64,000 nt of DNA from Phocoena phocoena (GCF_963924675.1 NC_089236.1:49322500-49386499), one strand, 5' to 3'; positions 32,995 to 45,304 are shown, counted from the stretch's first letter. Program-made: numbers and translations. The notes: a model not told the origin generated them from the sequence alone.

Positions 32995-33080
32995 TCTTAA
33001 ATTATGTTTACCTTCCTTTGTACCCACTGCCCCTTTCACACTGGCACTCAGCACAGTGCTCAGAAAATCAAAGGGTGACT
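32995..33080 (+). mobile_element. possible L2 3' end
   Basis: CCTTTGTACCCACTGCCCCT and GGCACTCAGCACAGTGCTCA echo the L2 3' end (TTTGTATCCCCAGCGCCTAG, CACAGTGCCTGGCACATAG). Confidence 0.4.
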
Positions 33081-33709
33081 GACTAGACTGTACTCAGCTA
33101 CAGGGAAAAAAAAAAAAGGTCCCCCATTTCTCCAACAAAGAAATCACACAGGCAGTAAAGATTACAATCACAAGCCTCAACGCAAATTTCACAGAAACAC
33201 CTATTATGCAAGATGCATTCTCCATAAAATGTGATCATTAAAGATTCAATTATTTAACTTGCTCTCTTCAGAAAAACTATTTTAAAGGCAGAAACAATGG
33301 CCTAGGATTTCCTTCAAGCTTTTCCAAATCAATATTTGTAAATCATGTCTGTTTCCTAGGAAACTCAGCAGGTTAACCAAAGGCAAGGAAACTCTACCAG
33401 TGTCATTTCCCTTTTATCCTCAGCTCACATATGTGGTTACTGCCTATTAGAAGAAAAAAATGACCTTCCAGTATCAAAGAAATCACAATGAAATGAGAAG
33501 GGAGCTAGAATATCATTTTTCCAGCCTGCTTCTTCTCCTGGGGTGGATGGAAGAACAAACAGAAGAAAAGTCTGCCCAGAGAGCTCCAAAAAGCTGGAAA
33601 GCGGTTTATGATCTAGTTCAGTAAGTGCCCAACACAGTTTGTGGCATTTAGCTTAACTCACTGTGTGAAAGGCGAGACAAAAAATGTGTAAAACCTGGAT
33701 TTATTAGAA

Positions 33710-33860
33710 ACACTGGGTCAGACATTTCTGAGTTCAAATTCCAAATCTCTTTACCTGGGTAAGTTACTTCACTACTCTGAACTATGGTTCCTAACTCTTA
33801 AAAAAGGAAAAATACCTAGCTCATATTGTGGTAATATAAATTAGGTTTAAAATGAATACA
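33710..33860 (-). mobile_element. MIR fragment, reverse
   Basis: CATTTCTGAGTTCAAATTCC, TACCTGGGTAAGTTACTTCA, TAACTCTTAAAAAAGGAAAA and ATACCTAGCTCATATTGTGG keep the order of reverse MIR. Confidence 0.65.
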
Positions 33861-33864
33861 AAAT

Positions 33865-35050
33865 ACCAAGTTCAGAAACAATTCTGTCTCTGAAGAGTCT
33901 CCAAGTGCTATATTCAAAGAAGGCAAAACTGGTAGTTTCTCAAAGTCTTTATGCTATTGTTAAATAAGGGTGTGATTTTTTTTTGCGGGGCGGGGGATGT
34001 TTTTTTTTTTTTGTCTCCTCTTAAAGGGTTTACAGGGATACATGGCCTTTACAGAAAGTACAATGGAGTATCACTTCTACAAACATTGGCAAATGAACTT
34101 TTTAGCCCTGAGAATATGGTTAGTATTTACTGTACATCTTCGCTGGGTCCACAGTACCTGGACTTTTTTCTTTAATCAACAACCAAATACAGGAGGAAAA
34201 CTAAGGCACAAATCACAACATAAATGAGTTTTAAACACGACTGTAGAGCTTGTTTAAACAGTTTCAAATTTCTAAAAGCCATTGTTAAATCACAGTATGT
34301 GTCAGGCATCACAACCCTGGCCCAGAGATCCAAACACTACATATGCTGCTAAGATTTGCTGCTTAAAAAGAGTCAGACACTATATCCCAACATTTTTAAC
34401 ACATTTTTAAGTATTTTCCCAAACATTTAACCACACAGCATACTTTAAAATGTTATACATATATTCATGTGCTTGGATGATTTAAATGTCTGCAATTGCA
34501 AAGCAACTTTTCTCTAAAGCAGCAACTTAGTATTTTTCCATACTCCAAGCCCCAACTCTACAAAATGCTCCTCCAAATACTTGTTTGAAATACTCCTTTT
34601 GACTTGTAGGTGCATCTACTGGCCCACCACACAGATATTCAAAATTCAATGTTCTCTTCTCTCCCTTTTAAAATACATAAAAATTCAAAAAAGAAACTAA
34701 GAAATGGAAACAACTAACTAAACTAACTTTCATAGGCCACATTCAGCATCTACTACCAAATGACAGACACCACAGCTCTACATTTCCGTCTGTACCATTC
34801 ACCTCCTAATAGCCCAGAAATCCTGATCCCAGGAATGTAACCATTTCAGCCATAATACCAAAGACAATTCAGATTTTCAGCTTCTCAGTCACAGATAAAG
34901 CTGAACTCACTGATCAGATTCTTGAAATTAAACATTGACAAGCGAACATTGCTCCCATTTTAATTAAGTGCTAAAAATGGTCCAGGTAATTACTAACCAT
35001 CGGTATTGCTAACCTTCTGGCAAAAGCTTGGTGTTACAAACTGTTAGGCT
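33865..35050. other. unique non-coding sequence
   Basis: Two T-runs flank a G-rich patch at 33978-34011. No repeat family recognised. Confidence 0.45.
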
Positions 35051-35054
35051 AATC

Positions 35055-35190
35055 AAATAATAATTATTATAATTAATCTTAAATAATAATTATATGATAT
35101 ACAATTATTTATGTAACTCATTTTTATATTTATATAGTTATTTATAAAAATATAAATGTTAAATTGTTATGATCATAAAATGCATTGTTA
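35055..35190. repeat. AT-rich tract with internal palindromes
   Basis: Almost only A and T, with interleaved AATAATTATT/AATAATAATT and TTATATTTATATAG motifs that are partly self-complementary. Confidence 0.75.
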
Positions 35191-35279
35191 TTATTATTAT
35201 CACCACTACCATCACCACCAAATCCAGAAGCACTAAAATCACAGGCATAGATTTTGACTTAGAGCCATGAGAGCTGAAT

Positions 35280-35395
35280 TTCTGTCTGGGCCCCTGGCTT
35301 CACTGCATTCAAGCTCTATAACCTAGTACAAGTCACTTTACCTTTATCTACAGAAGACAGATGATTTAAAGCTCCTTTAAGCTTCCATTACTCTT
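35280..35395 (-). mobile_element. possible MIR/MIR3 fragment, reverse
   Basis: CAAGCTCTATAACCTAGTAC, AAGTCACTTTACCTTTATCT and ACAGAAGACAGATGATTTAA resemble the reverse MIR (GTGACCTTGGGCAAGTCACT, TAACCTCTCTG) with high divergence. Confidence 0.4.
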
Positions 35396-35399
35396 TAGG

Positions 35400-36220
35400 C
35401 CTCATGCCCTGGAGAGCTGTATACTGAATAATGAATGGCTGTATCAAACCTCATACGTGGATTGTGCCACAAGGCAGGAATGCATACTTCCCAGATATTT
35501 AGTCAATACCACAGGAAAGAGCCATTATATAAATCAGACCTTGGTAACCTTTGTTTTCAAATTTTTACGCAAGGAGTCTTCATCATAGGCTTAACAATTT
35601 TTAGAAAATATTTTGCTAGCTTGTTTATGTAGCACTGAACTATGATGAAGCAATTGTGTTCAAAATGTAAAAAGGTTTACATTTAAGCGAACAAGTAAAC
35701 AAGTTCACATGGGACACTGAATATTTTCAAACCCTTAAAGAGACAACATGTTATATGCTACAGGTCTTGTTTTACAACACAAATGAGTGAAGTTTCATTA
35801 ACAGGTGTTTACTTTCTAAGGTTAGGAAAGGGTATCTTTATGACTTTTTCTATCCTAATTATTATTCTATAAATGGCTTTAGAGAAATCTCTTTGCACTG
35901 GGTCAAACCCCATAAGCATACAAACCTTTTACGATACAAATCTTACCTGGCTCAGAAACTTCAGCTAGAGCCCTCCCACCAAGCAGAAAATGAGTCATAA
36001 AAATAGCCTTTCCTCTGACCAAGAGAGGAAGACTATGAAAGACCATCAAACCAAGGTGCTGGTCTCATACCCAGAGTCTACAACTCTCCAAGCCTTTCCT
36101 CTAGCCTGGCCACATATCATATCCACACCACAAATAACAAATAATCCATTCAGTAAATCTTGGAGGAGAAAGAAGACACTAATACGGGGTACTAGGGAAG
36201 CACGTTCAATGTACATCCAC
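35400..36220. other. unique non-coding sequence
   Basis: No repeat or exon recognised. Confidence 0.45.
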
Positions 36221-36224
36221 AACA

Positions 36225-36375
36225 TTCGTTCTTCCCTTTTTGTAAAATTCATCACATTTAATTCAGTTGTTTCACCCGCTAGTCATGGTCCCATAATGGG
36301 TGAAGACTGTGTCTACCTTCATTCTTGTAATACACCCAGCGTGGTGCCTCACACAGGGTAAGCCTTCATTGAAAA
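36225..36375 (+). mobile_element. L2 3' end
   Basis: GTAAAATTCATCACATTTAA, TTCACCCGCTAGTCATGGTC, GAAGACTGTGTCTACCTTCA and ACCCAGCGTGGTGCCTCACA follow the L2 3' end, and A13 at 36370-36382 may be a tail. Confidence 0.6.
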
Positions 36376-36384
36376 AAAAAAAAA

Positions 36385-36865
36385 AGTGTTGATTTAAACT
36401 GGAAATTTCTTTGAAAACACATTCTAACAACAGTGCTAAAGGTGCTGAAATGGTACAAAGCTGACCATAAGATATCACTGTGTTGTTTGCCCAGAAGCAC
36501 CCAAGGACATGGAGAGCTGCAGGGGTGGGGAGAGAGGATGGTACATGCAGGTGAGCATGCCCGCTGGCCCTGAGCACCCGGAAAGCCCAGGGCAGAGGGG
36601 AGCAGCTGAGCTGATGCATGTTGGCAGCTATCCACTGGTGACTAAGGACACAGGGCAGTGGAGGTGGACAGTAAGGAGACAGCACACGATGTGACAGAGA
36701 GTCGATAGAGAAAATAGGTAAAATGATTGAGCAAATAAGGACGTATGCTGAGGCTACGCAGGGCCAGGCTTCTCACTGCTGGAGCAAGTATTTACAAACA
36801 TAGAAAGGGCAACGGCTAGAAAGACGTGTTGGTTTAGAACTGGAAGTATAATTACGAACTTAGTT
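36385..36865. other. unique non-coding sequence, locally GC-rich
   Basis: 36490-36700 is richer in G and C than its surroundings and carries overlapping frames on both strands (for example 36272-36685 minus). None has a recognisable domain. Confidence 0.4.
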
Positions 36866-36868
36866 TAA

Positions 36869-36966
36869 AATATATATATATTTAATATGTATATATATGT
36901 TTATATAAATATATATAATATTATATATATTTAATATGTGTGTATATATACACACACACACACATA
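36869..36966. repeat. compound (TA)n/(CA)n tract
   Basis: Imperfect TATATA blocks separated by TTTAATATG and ending in (CA)n at about 36949-36964. TTTAATATGTATATATATG and TTTAATATGTGTGTATATA are repeated units. Confidence 0.9.
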
Positions 36967-36969
36967 GAT

Positions 36970-38180
36970 GTACGCATAGCTATAGATGAAGTATTTATGG
37001 GTGTGTATATGTGTGTAAAAATGCTTGCATACGTGCATACATGGACGTGTCTCCTAGCGTCTGTTGGGAGGGCCCAGATCTTAGTTCCTGAGCACCATAC
37101 AGAAAAGGAACCACGGTTGCCTTAAGAGATACAGCGTATTGCAAGGATGGGGCAGGGAAAGGGCAAGATGAGCCTGGAACAACTTACTCTGTCACAAAAT
37201 AAGGAAGTGCTCCAAGATTGATGAGACACATAAGGGGTCCCCATTTGCCAAATCTGGGACGATATGAGCATCAAAATAAATAAGGATAATAGTGAATCGT
37301 AATGCCCTGAATAAACTAGAAATCTGTGACACATTAAAAAAAAATTAAAAGATGAGGAAGAAGGGAAAGCTCTTCCATAAAGGAGGTTACCAGTAGAAGG
37401 AATGACAGAAAACGAAAATCACCATTTGGCAACTCTCATCGTGTTGGCTGACTCAGGCAGAGCCGTCAATGGAGACTAAGCCTGGTGGATGGTGCTTTGA
37501 TGAGGGAAAGGACCCTGGCGTAATCTCAGATTACCTCCCTTGACAGCGCTCATCAATTACACAGGGGGGAATGGTGACTATGGAAGGGAAATCCAACATA
37601 CACTCACATGACCAGCTGATCAAAACTAACAGTCACTAACAAGAAACAATCTCCAAAGTGGCCCAAGTACACCCCTCAGAGAATTCTGAAGAACAAAGTC
37701 CAACCTTGAATTAGAGGTATTATTTGGCTAAGTTATAAGTGCTATTTGTATCTGGCTTTATAGATCTTTTTGAGGGAAAAAAATAATCACAATTAAGGAA
37801 ATGTTTCATTGTTACTGAAATGATCCAAAAGGAAAAAGACAACTTCAAAATCACTATGAATATGTATTGATGAGCCATAATTCAATTCTGCCTAATTTCA
37901 AAAGGCTTAATCTAGTATGATACTATAAAGTACAATGATTACACAAATAACTCATCAACACAACGTAAGACATACTTTATCATAGCATCACAGTTTACAC
38001 TGTGATTTAGAGACGACGATAGAAGTTCTGTTAAAGGTTGGTGAAGTTATTAGTTAAAATATGACGCTATAATAGATCCTAAAAAGTTAATTTAATACAA
38101 GAAAAGTGAGAACAATTTTCCCAGTGGAATAATTACCTTTCTAAAACTGGGTCATAAAATTGATGTTATCCTGTTATTAA
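36970..38180. other. non-coding sequence, possibly repeat-derived at 37430-37720
   Basis: The 37430-37720 block (TTGGCTGACTCAGGCAGAGC, AGACTAAGCCTGGTGGATGG) has the look of a decayed interspersed repeat, but I cannot name it. Confidence 0.35.
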
Positions 38181-38181
38181 A

Positions 38182-38183
<2 letters not shown>

Positions 38184-38237
<54 letters not shown>
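38184..38237 (+). repeat. (AC)27 microsatellite
   Basis: Uninterrupted dinucleotide run, the longest pure CA tract in the window. Confidence 0.98.
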
Positions 38238-38238
<1 letters not shown>

Positions 38239-38239
38239 A

Positions 38240-39850
38240 TACAAAAAATAAAGAGGCATATACAGATAAGGAAATTTCCCAGATAAGGTGCTTTTTGGGC
38301 TTGTGAGTCATCACAGTTGGACATATTTTTAATATATTACTTCAGTGATTTGTACATTATTCCTCTGTGGACAGGTAGAGATATTCAGTGAATGATTGAA
38401 CTCATGCACTGTGTGATACCACATTCATTCAACTGTAACTTTCCAAACTGACATTTCTGCACATTCACATCAACTGAAATTCATAAAGATGAGTAAGATA
38501 CCAAAATTTCCTGACTTGCGTGACCTCCGAATCATTAAAGATTAAATGCTTGGTCAATATCATATGGTTTCAATGAATCCACGTACCCGATGTTTTGAAT
38601 GACCAGAACCCCACTCTGCTGGTTAAGTCAGATACGGTTTTTACTGTGTTTATCTCCAGCCCCCTACCTTCCTCTCAGCTTCTCCTTATTTCTGTTCATG
38701 ACACCACCATTTTCCCAGTCTCACAGAGTGAAAACATAATACAGTAAAGCTCGTATACAATTTCAGGAGTCAACATGTTCTATCAAGAACACATTTTCCT
38801 AGTTTAGTATATAAGTCCATTAGTGCCACTAATTAAACCTATTAACTTCTAAATTCATTAGATTTAGCTTAGGAAGCAATAGACCAGCAATGTGAAATAG
38901 AAGAGCCCTAAGAAACCACGGTGACTGGGAGATAAAATATGGAGTAGACAGGCTCTCATATTTTAAAACTTGATGAGTAAACACTACTAAAGTAGGTTAG
39001 GTCCCCCTTGACACTCCATATAGGTTCCACAGTAGCTCTGTAGACTTCTCCTCTATAGCTCTTCGGCCACCTTCATTAATTTAATTAATTTCTGAAATCA
39101 TTTATTGTCTTTTTTTTAAGACCATAAGCTGCACAGTTCACAGCAGGTTGGGTCACCATGAAATTTAGCACATCATCAGGGCCAAGCACAACATAAGTCA
39201 ATGATTATTTCAGTGCTGATAAGAGAGATCTGTTCTTTCACTAAATAAATATAAGGTTTACTGGATGACTGTATTTATATATCTCTTAAGAAAGTTGAAG
39301 ACAAAACTATGCAGTTTGATGGTCTATAAGAAAGATCAGGAGATAACTGTCAAAGGAAATAGTGACTGATTTAGCCATTTCAGAGTTCTCAAGAGACAAG
39401 TATTTTCTAGAAATACAATTACCTGAGTTTTGTATCCCCAACAGAATTGAGTTTTGTTCCTAATTATCTCTAACTTTATCACAGGCTCTTTGTTTAAAAT
39501 TTTTGAAAATATCAATCTGATCGATGAAGGGAAAAGGGGAAGCAAAGCTAAGAATAAAATCACGTCATTATTATATTTGAAATACTTTAATTAGAAGCAT
39601 CATACAATACACAGAGAATAATTTGACATTATTGAAGGTTTATCCACAAAGCAAAAAAAAAAAAAAAATTACTGAGAAGGCAAGAAGGGGGAATAGAAGT
39701 TAGAAAAGAAAGGAAAAGGATCTTTGGTAAAAGAGTAAATTCATACAGGATGGAATGCAGGGGCTGAATTCTTGGCTTCTCTCATCAGTGTACAAGTGAA
39801 GACAGCATTACTTGGCTTCCAACCTAAATATGTTAACAGAAACAGAGCTT
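38240..39850. other. unique non-coding sequence
   Basis: No repeat family recognised apart from an A15 run at about 39653-39667. Confidence 0.5.
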
Positions 39851-39858
39851 CTGAAGGA

Positions 39859-40074
39859 TTTTTTTTTTTTTTTTTTTTTTTTGCGGTACGCGGGCCTCTC
39901 ACTGTTGTGGCCCCTCCCGTTGCGGAGCACAGGCTCCGGACGCGCAGGCTCAGCGGCCATGGCTCACGGGCCCAGCCGCTCCGCGGCATGTGGGATCCTC
40001 CCGGACCGGGGCACGAACCCGCGTCCCCTGCATCGGCAGGCGGACTCTCAACCACTGCGCCACCAGGGAAACCC
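39859..40074 (-). mobile_element. CHR-family SINE, short cetacean form, reverse
   Basis: A T24 tract, then GCGGTACGCGGGCCTCTCAC to ACCAGGGAAACCC: a complete short-form SINE read backwards. TSDs are CTGAAGGATTTTTT (39851 onward) and CTGAAGGGCTTTTT (40075-40088). The overlapping frames on both strands (39741-40124) are translations of the SINE. Confidence 0.96.
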
Positions 40075-40404
40075 CTGAAGGGCTTTTTCCACGAAAGGAT
40101 GAAGTGCTTGTTCAAATAATGCAATATTCAAGCACTGACAATAAAAGGAGAAAAACTAATACACATTGTGCCTACTGATCTCCAAAGGAAAAGAGGAAGA
40201 AGGCTTTCGCAAAGAGAAAGGCAGGGAAAATGACTTTCATACTACGTGTAAGGAGAAAGTGTGTAGAGGGGGGGAAAAAAAGAGAGACTCAAGCCCAGAC
40301 ACCGATGCTCTCAGCATCATCTCTTATTGTAATAAAATTAAGGTGGTTACAAGATAGCAATTTCTTGTCAGCTTTAAAAAGAAATGATGTAATTGAATTT
40401 TACA

Positions 40405-40515
40405 CACTCGGTTGAGCCTCTACTGTATGTAGCTTGTACCCCAGCTATTGGGAATTCAAGGCTATTTATAAAGCATTGTCCCTGTCCTCAAGGCACTCAC
40501 AGTCAATTATATTTC
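40405..40515 (-). mobile_element. L2 3' end, reverse
   Basis: TTGAGCCTCTACTGTATGTA, CAGCTATTGGGAATTCAAGG, CATTGTCCCTGTCCTCAAGG and CACTCACAGTCAATTA match the reverse L2 3' end. Confidence 0.6.
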
Positions 40516-40519
40516 ATAA

Positions 40520-41570
40520 TCACATTTGGTGCTTCCTAGCTATTAAACGCTTCATCTGTGCTTTACCTGTAGACAGGAAATGCTCGCAGATGCGTAAACC
40601 GGTATCTATCGAAACTGATATTTAGGACTGTTTTGACAATACAGGTATTTCAACAGCTGTCTGGACCAATTTCTGTTTTAAATTGGACATCTTAGACATT
40701 AAAATTGAATTCAAATACTTAAAATAGAATTTTCACATAATTATCTGAAAAGTTCATTTATTATTTTAAATATTGGTGAAATCATGATTATACTTCACTA
40801 TAAGGGGAAATTAATGGCTTCTAACATAATAAAACAGACTAATTTAGGGTACTTTATAATTGAATTCCCATTTCTCCTACTCAACAATACATTTCAATAC
40901 ATAAATTTTTTTTTTAATTATCAAATTCTCAAAATCTTTCTAAACATTCACATTCAAAAAATAGTGACATTTTCTGGAGAACCAAAATCAACACAACAAA
41001 ACTGCTGATAGAAATTGTGCATTTTTTCACTGGGTCATCAAGACCATAAATTAAATTATATTCAAAAATGTAACTGCCTAGAAAATATATGATTGTGTTA
41101 TGTGAAACAGATGATTTCAGACGCCAGCTCCAACCCAAGTATTGTTAGGTATTTTTCTCTGTAAAGATAGCAAGGTGTTTAGCAACTCAAATCTATCTCC
41201 CACTAACCACAAAATACAGCCAAGTCAAACAATTCAAGAAAGTCTTTCCTATTCTTCCTCTGTATTGTGATAGTAAAGTCCTGGCAAGGGAGTTAGTTCC
41301 ACTTCAAAACAGCTCAAAGGAAAAAGGAATAAAGCCGCCTCTATGGGACACACGTGTATTAAGGATTCAATTTCTAAGAGCAAATATCCTGGGTAGAGTC
41401 CCTGTGAAATTTTTCTTCAAACTTCCCAATCAAAATTTGAAATCACAGTGTTACTACACGAAAATAATGTAATAAGCTGAATTTCAAGATAATCATATCA
41501 CGACAGAAATAAGAGTAAAAAGAAATGTTAACTCATCACTTTTTAGATCGTTTTATGTTCTACTTCTTTA
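40520..41570. other. unique non-coding sequence
   Basis: No repeat or coding signal recognised. Confidence 0.5.
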
Positions 41571-41576
41571 AGTATA

Positions 41577-41682
41577 AAGTCTCTAGGTATATGTATATTA
41601 TATATATGTATGTATGTGTGTGTGTGTATATATATCTCAATTTGAGGTCTCTGGGTATATGTATACATATCTCAATTTAAAG
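41577..41682. repeat. imperfect tandem duplication around a (TA)/(TG) tract
   Basis: GTCTCTAGGTATATGTATA...ATATCTCAATTT at 41579 recurs as GTCTCTGGGTATATGTATA...ATATCTCAATTT at about 41648. The first copy is lengthened by TATATG/TGTG expansion. Confidence 0.8.
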
Positions 41683-41936
41683 AATAAGAAGCAGATTAGA
41701 GAAATAAACCACATATCAGAAACAAGAAATCAAGTAAAGCTAAGACATTAAGACTTGCCCTGTACTTGAAACATGGTGCACCTACAGAGCAGGAGCAAAG
41801 AGAAAGAACCAAAGTGAAGATGCCCACACATGGCATTATTCACCTAAGAAACTGAATGTGTTACAGATGCATAATAATCTATAAAGATTAAAAAAAAAAA
41901 GGCTCTTTAACGTATGTCCCTCATCTCCTTGAAAAT

Positions 41937-41938
41937 AC

Positions 41939-41990
<52 letters not shown>
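41937..41990 (+). repeat. (AC)n(AT)n compound microsatellite
   Basis: About seven AC units, ATACAT, then about 17 AT units. Confidence 0.96.
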
Positions 41991-41992
<2 letters not shown>

Positions 41993-41999
41993 GTTCTCT

Positions 42000-42440
42000 G
42001 CAATAGCAATAATAATTTGCCCATGTCTAGGTCATTTGGGCTTCCTTAGGATCTCTTGGGATCAACTTTTTCACCAAATTCCTACTGACTCCAATTGCTG
42101 TACGACTCTGAGCAACTCTAAATAATGTTCATTTACATATTATCTTTCTTCAAGAAGCTAAGTAGAACTCTTCAAGAGCAAAAGACAAAAGTTAGCATAT
42201 TTATGTCAAATTTTATACTGAATAAAAACACTCTGTTTCTAATATATAGAGAAATTTTACCTAAATTAAGCATATACACCATGATGAAGAATTTTAAATA
42301 AATACCAAAATGCAGAAATTGTAAATCAGATTTTCTAACTAAAAAATAACTAAATGTAAAATCCAAACACTTGGAAATAACCAATTAGAAAATGCAACAG
42401 AAAACAGAAAAAAAATGTACTAAACTTGAATATTTTTTTA
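42000..42440. other. non-coding sequence left of an L1
   Basis: AT-rich and unrecognised. The last part may be more diverged L1 ORF2. Confidence 0.4.
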
Positions 42441-42444
42441 ATGG

Positions 42445-43510
42445 TAAAATGAGTTATCAAACTAAAAAGCTTTTGCACAGTGAAGGAAACTATCAACAAA
42501 ATTAAAAGGCCACCTACTGAATGGGAGAAGATATCTGCAAACAATATATCTGATGAGGGGCTAATATCCAAAATATATAAAGAAACTCATACAACTCAAC
42601 ATTAAAAAAAAAAAAAAATCCCAATTAGAAAATGGACAGAGAACCTGAACAGACATTTTTCCAAGGAAGACATACAGACAGCCAACAGACACATGAAAAG
42701 ATGCTCAACATCACTAATCGTCAGGAAAATGCAAATCCAAACTACAATGAGCTATCACCCCACACCTGTCAGAAAGGTTATTATCAAAAAGACAACAAAA
42801 ACAAGTGTTAGGAGGGTGTGGAGAAGATTGAACCCTTGTGCACTGTTGGTGGGAATGTAAACTGTGCAGCCACTATGGAAAACAGTATGGAGTTTCCTCA
42901 AAAAGTTCAAAATGGAACTCTCATGTGATCTAGCAATTCCACTTCTGGATATTTTTCCAAAGAAAACAAAAACACTGATTCAAAAAGATACATGGACCCC
43001 TATGTTCACAGCAGCATTATTTACAATAGCCAAGATATGGAAGCAACCTAAGTGCTCATTGACAGATGGATGGATAAAGAAGATATATATAAAATGGAAT
43101 ATTACTCAGCCATAAAAAAGAATGAAACCCTGCCATTTGTGACAAGGACAGACCTAGAAGGTAGTATGCTAAGTGAAATAAGTCAGAGAAAGAGAAATAC
43201 CATATGACTTTACTTAGATGTGGAATCTAAAAAACAAATGAATATAATAAAACAGAAACAGATTAATAGAACAGACAGGTGGTCGCCTAAGAGGTACAAA
43301 CTTCCAGTTATAAATGAGTCACACAGATGAAATGTAGAGCATGAGGAATACAGTCAATAGTACTGTAATGTCTTTGTATGGTGACAGATGGAAACTAGAC
43401 TTATCACGGTGATCATTTTGTAATGTACATAAATATCAAATTACTGTGTTGTGCACCAGAAACTAACATAGTGTTGTAGGTCAATTATACTTCAAAACAA
43501 ACAAATTCAC
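42445..43510 (+). mobile_element. LINE-1, ORF2 C-terminal third plus 3' UTR
   Basis: AAAAAGCTTTTGCACAGTGA, GGCCACCTACTGAATGGGAG, AAAGATGCTCAACATCACTA, TTGTGCACTGTTGGTGGGAA, CTGGATATTTTTCCAAAGAA, GTTCACAGCAGCATTATTTA and TGGAATATTACTCAGCCATA are in ORF2 order. The 3' UTR runs from about 43140 to ACTAACATAGTGTTGTAGGT. Frame 42864-43115 covers part of ORF2 (RDTWTPMFTAALFTIAKIWKQ cognate), broken elsewhere. Confidence 0.93.
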
Positions 43511-43544
43511 AGAAAAAGAGATAAGAGGAGAGGAGAGGGGGATT

Positions 43545-43830
43545 TGGATGAAGGTGATCAAAGGGTACAAACTTCCAGTTACAGGATAAATATGCATTAG
43601 GTATGCAATGTACAACATGATTAATTAACACTGCTGTATGTTATATATGAAAGTTAAGAGAATAAATCCTAAGAATTCTCATTACAAGCAAATATTTGTA
43701 TCTACACGAAACGATGTTCACTAAACTTGTAGTGATAACGATAATATATGTAAATCCAATCATTATGCTGTACACCTTAAACTTATACAGTGCTGTATGC
43801 CAGTTACACCTCAATAAAACAGGAAGAAAA
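43545..43830 (+). mobile_element. second LINE-1 3' UTR
   Basis: AAGGGTACAAACTTCCAGTT, TTAACACTGCTGTATGTTAT, AAGAGAATAAATCCTAAGAA, CATTATGCTGTACACCTTAA and CAGTGCTGTATGCCAGTTAC form an L1MA/B 3' UTR, distinct from the L1 ending at 43510. Two 3' ends in a row indicate two insertions. Confidence 0.85.
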
Positions 43831-44010
43831 AATTAAAGAATAAATCATAAACTAGTTTATTTCAAAGATATGAGATATAAAAATCATGAAATTAAGAATT
43901 GCTTTTAACTACCAAGTAAAAACTTTTTAAATATATTATGTTTAAATTTATGCTACTAAATTTTGGAGGTGACCAAGGCTACTAATCGACGTTGATCTAA
44001 AAGAAGCAGG

Positions 44011-44202
44011 GGGACTTCCCTGGCGGTCCAGTAGTTAAGACTCCGAGCTCCCAACGTAGGGGGCCCAGGTTCGATCCCTGGTCAGGGAACTAGATCCCAC
44101 ATGCTACAACTAAGAGCCTGAATGCTGCAACTAAAAGATCCCACATGCCACAACTAAGACCAGGTGCAGCCAAATAAATAAATAAATACTAAAAAAAAAA
44201 AA
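44011..44202 (+). mobile_element. CHR-family SINE (CHRS-like short tail form)
   Basis: GGGACTTCCCTGGCGGTCCA, GTTCGATCCCTGGTCAGGGA, CTAGATCCCACATGCTACAA and TGCAGCCAAATAAATAAATA, then A12. Flanks AAAAGAAGCAGG (44000-44010 region) and AAAAAAAGTAGG (about 44195-44206) may be a decayed TSD. Confidence 0.92.
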
Positions 44203-44204
44203 GT

Positions 44205-44865
44205 AGGAAATCTGACTGAATCAATAACTACAGATCCGATTCAGTGGGGTTGCAGGGGGAAAAGAAACAAAAAATTATTTTAAAAAGATATATACAAACA
44301 TGAAGTTTCTCAACATTTAAAGAACAGGTAATATATTTTACAGTTACTTTTAAAAGAAAAGATCATTCTGATGCTGTAGAGGACAGAAAAACATGGGACA
44401 CTTACTAATTTACTACAGAAAAAGAAACATACTATAATGCAAAGCATCAACATGTCAAAAAGAAAAATCATAACATAACACGCCCCAAAATACTCAATAA
44501 CATTCAAAGTCTATTCTTAATGATAATTCTTAGTGAAGAAAGAAAAGAATGCTTCCTTAGCATGATAAAAATATCAATCCAAGCCAACAGAGATTGCCTA
44601 CCAGAACACACTGAATAAAGCAGCAATAATAACCAAGACATTTTTGAAAATAATGGAAGATTTGAACTATATTAAAATGCTAAAATATATTAATTAAAAC
44701 AATGTGAGGCTAAGAAATGGTGATAAGCTTCAACCAACAGTTGTAAACAAATTTTTCAAGAAAAATTGGAAATGTAGATTTAAGTGAAATCTCTCAGGTT
44801 ACTCTGTTGGCTTAAATTTTTGAAAGCATTGTATATTTCCAAAGAAAGCATTGCTGTGGGCTAAA
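44205..44865. other. unique non-coding sequence
   Basis: No repeat recognised with confidence. Confidence 0.45.
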
Positions 44866-44869
44866 TCAG

Positions 44870-45150
44870 CTACAGTGGACCTCAGCCCTATACACACCCA
44901 GCACTTCCTGCCTCACCCTGAGCTCAAGCTGCTTCCTGTGTCTAGACAGCCCTTTCCTCTCCCTCCACCCATTCAAAGCAACCCACCCAACAAGGTGTGG
45001 CTCACAGGCCATCGCTCTACAGAGCTTCTTAGAATCTCTAGAAGGAATTACCATTATTTCCCCCTACTGCAGTTCTTATCACAGCTTTAACATTACAAGT
45101 TATTCAATGCGTTCTCTCTCTCTTCCTCTAGATTGGAGAGTAGAACACTG
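44870..45150 (+). mobile_element. probable L2 3' region
   Basis: A pyrimidine-rich segment with CAGCACTTCCTGCCTCACCC, AGCCCTTTCCTCTCCCTCCA and CTAGATTGGAGAGTAGAACA, in the pattern of the L2 3' coding/UTR region (TGGAATGCTCTCCCTCCTC, CCTCTGTGAAGCC, CTAGACTGTGAGCTCC). Confidence 0.45.
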
Positions 45151-45154
45151 TCTA

Positions 45155-45300
45155 AGAATAATATGTACTACTATCTATCGGCCATATCTGTGCCAAGCGC
45201 TGTGATGAAACTTTGCACACAACTTCTATAATCCTCTCAACAAATGCAGAATGAACGCTGTCCCCGTTTTACAGATGAGTGGGTGTAAATAACTAAACAG
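45155..45300 (+). mobile_element. MIR fragment
   Basis: TCTGTGCCAAGCGCTGTGAT, AATCCTCTCAACAAATGCAG and CCCCGTTTTACAGATGAGTG are consecutive MIR landmarks. Confidence 0.72.
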
Positions 45301-45304
45301 GCCC

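Noticed and set aside
36272..36685. 137-residue minus frame in a GC-richer block
   Set aside because: It passes through a poly-A tail and an L2 3' end, and has no recognisable domain.
39741..40124. 127-residue minus frame and 115-residue plus frame
   Set aside because: Both are translations through a CHR SINE (39859-40074). Similar frames appear at 16977-17211, 19750-20100, 21075-21345 and 62936-63242 for the same reason.
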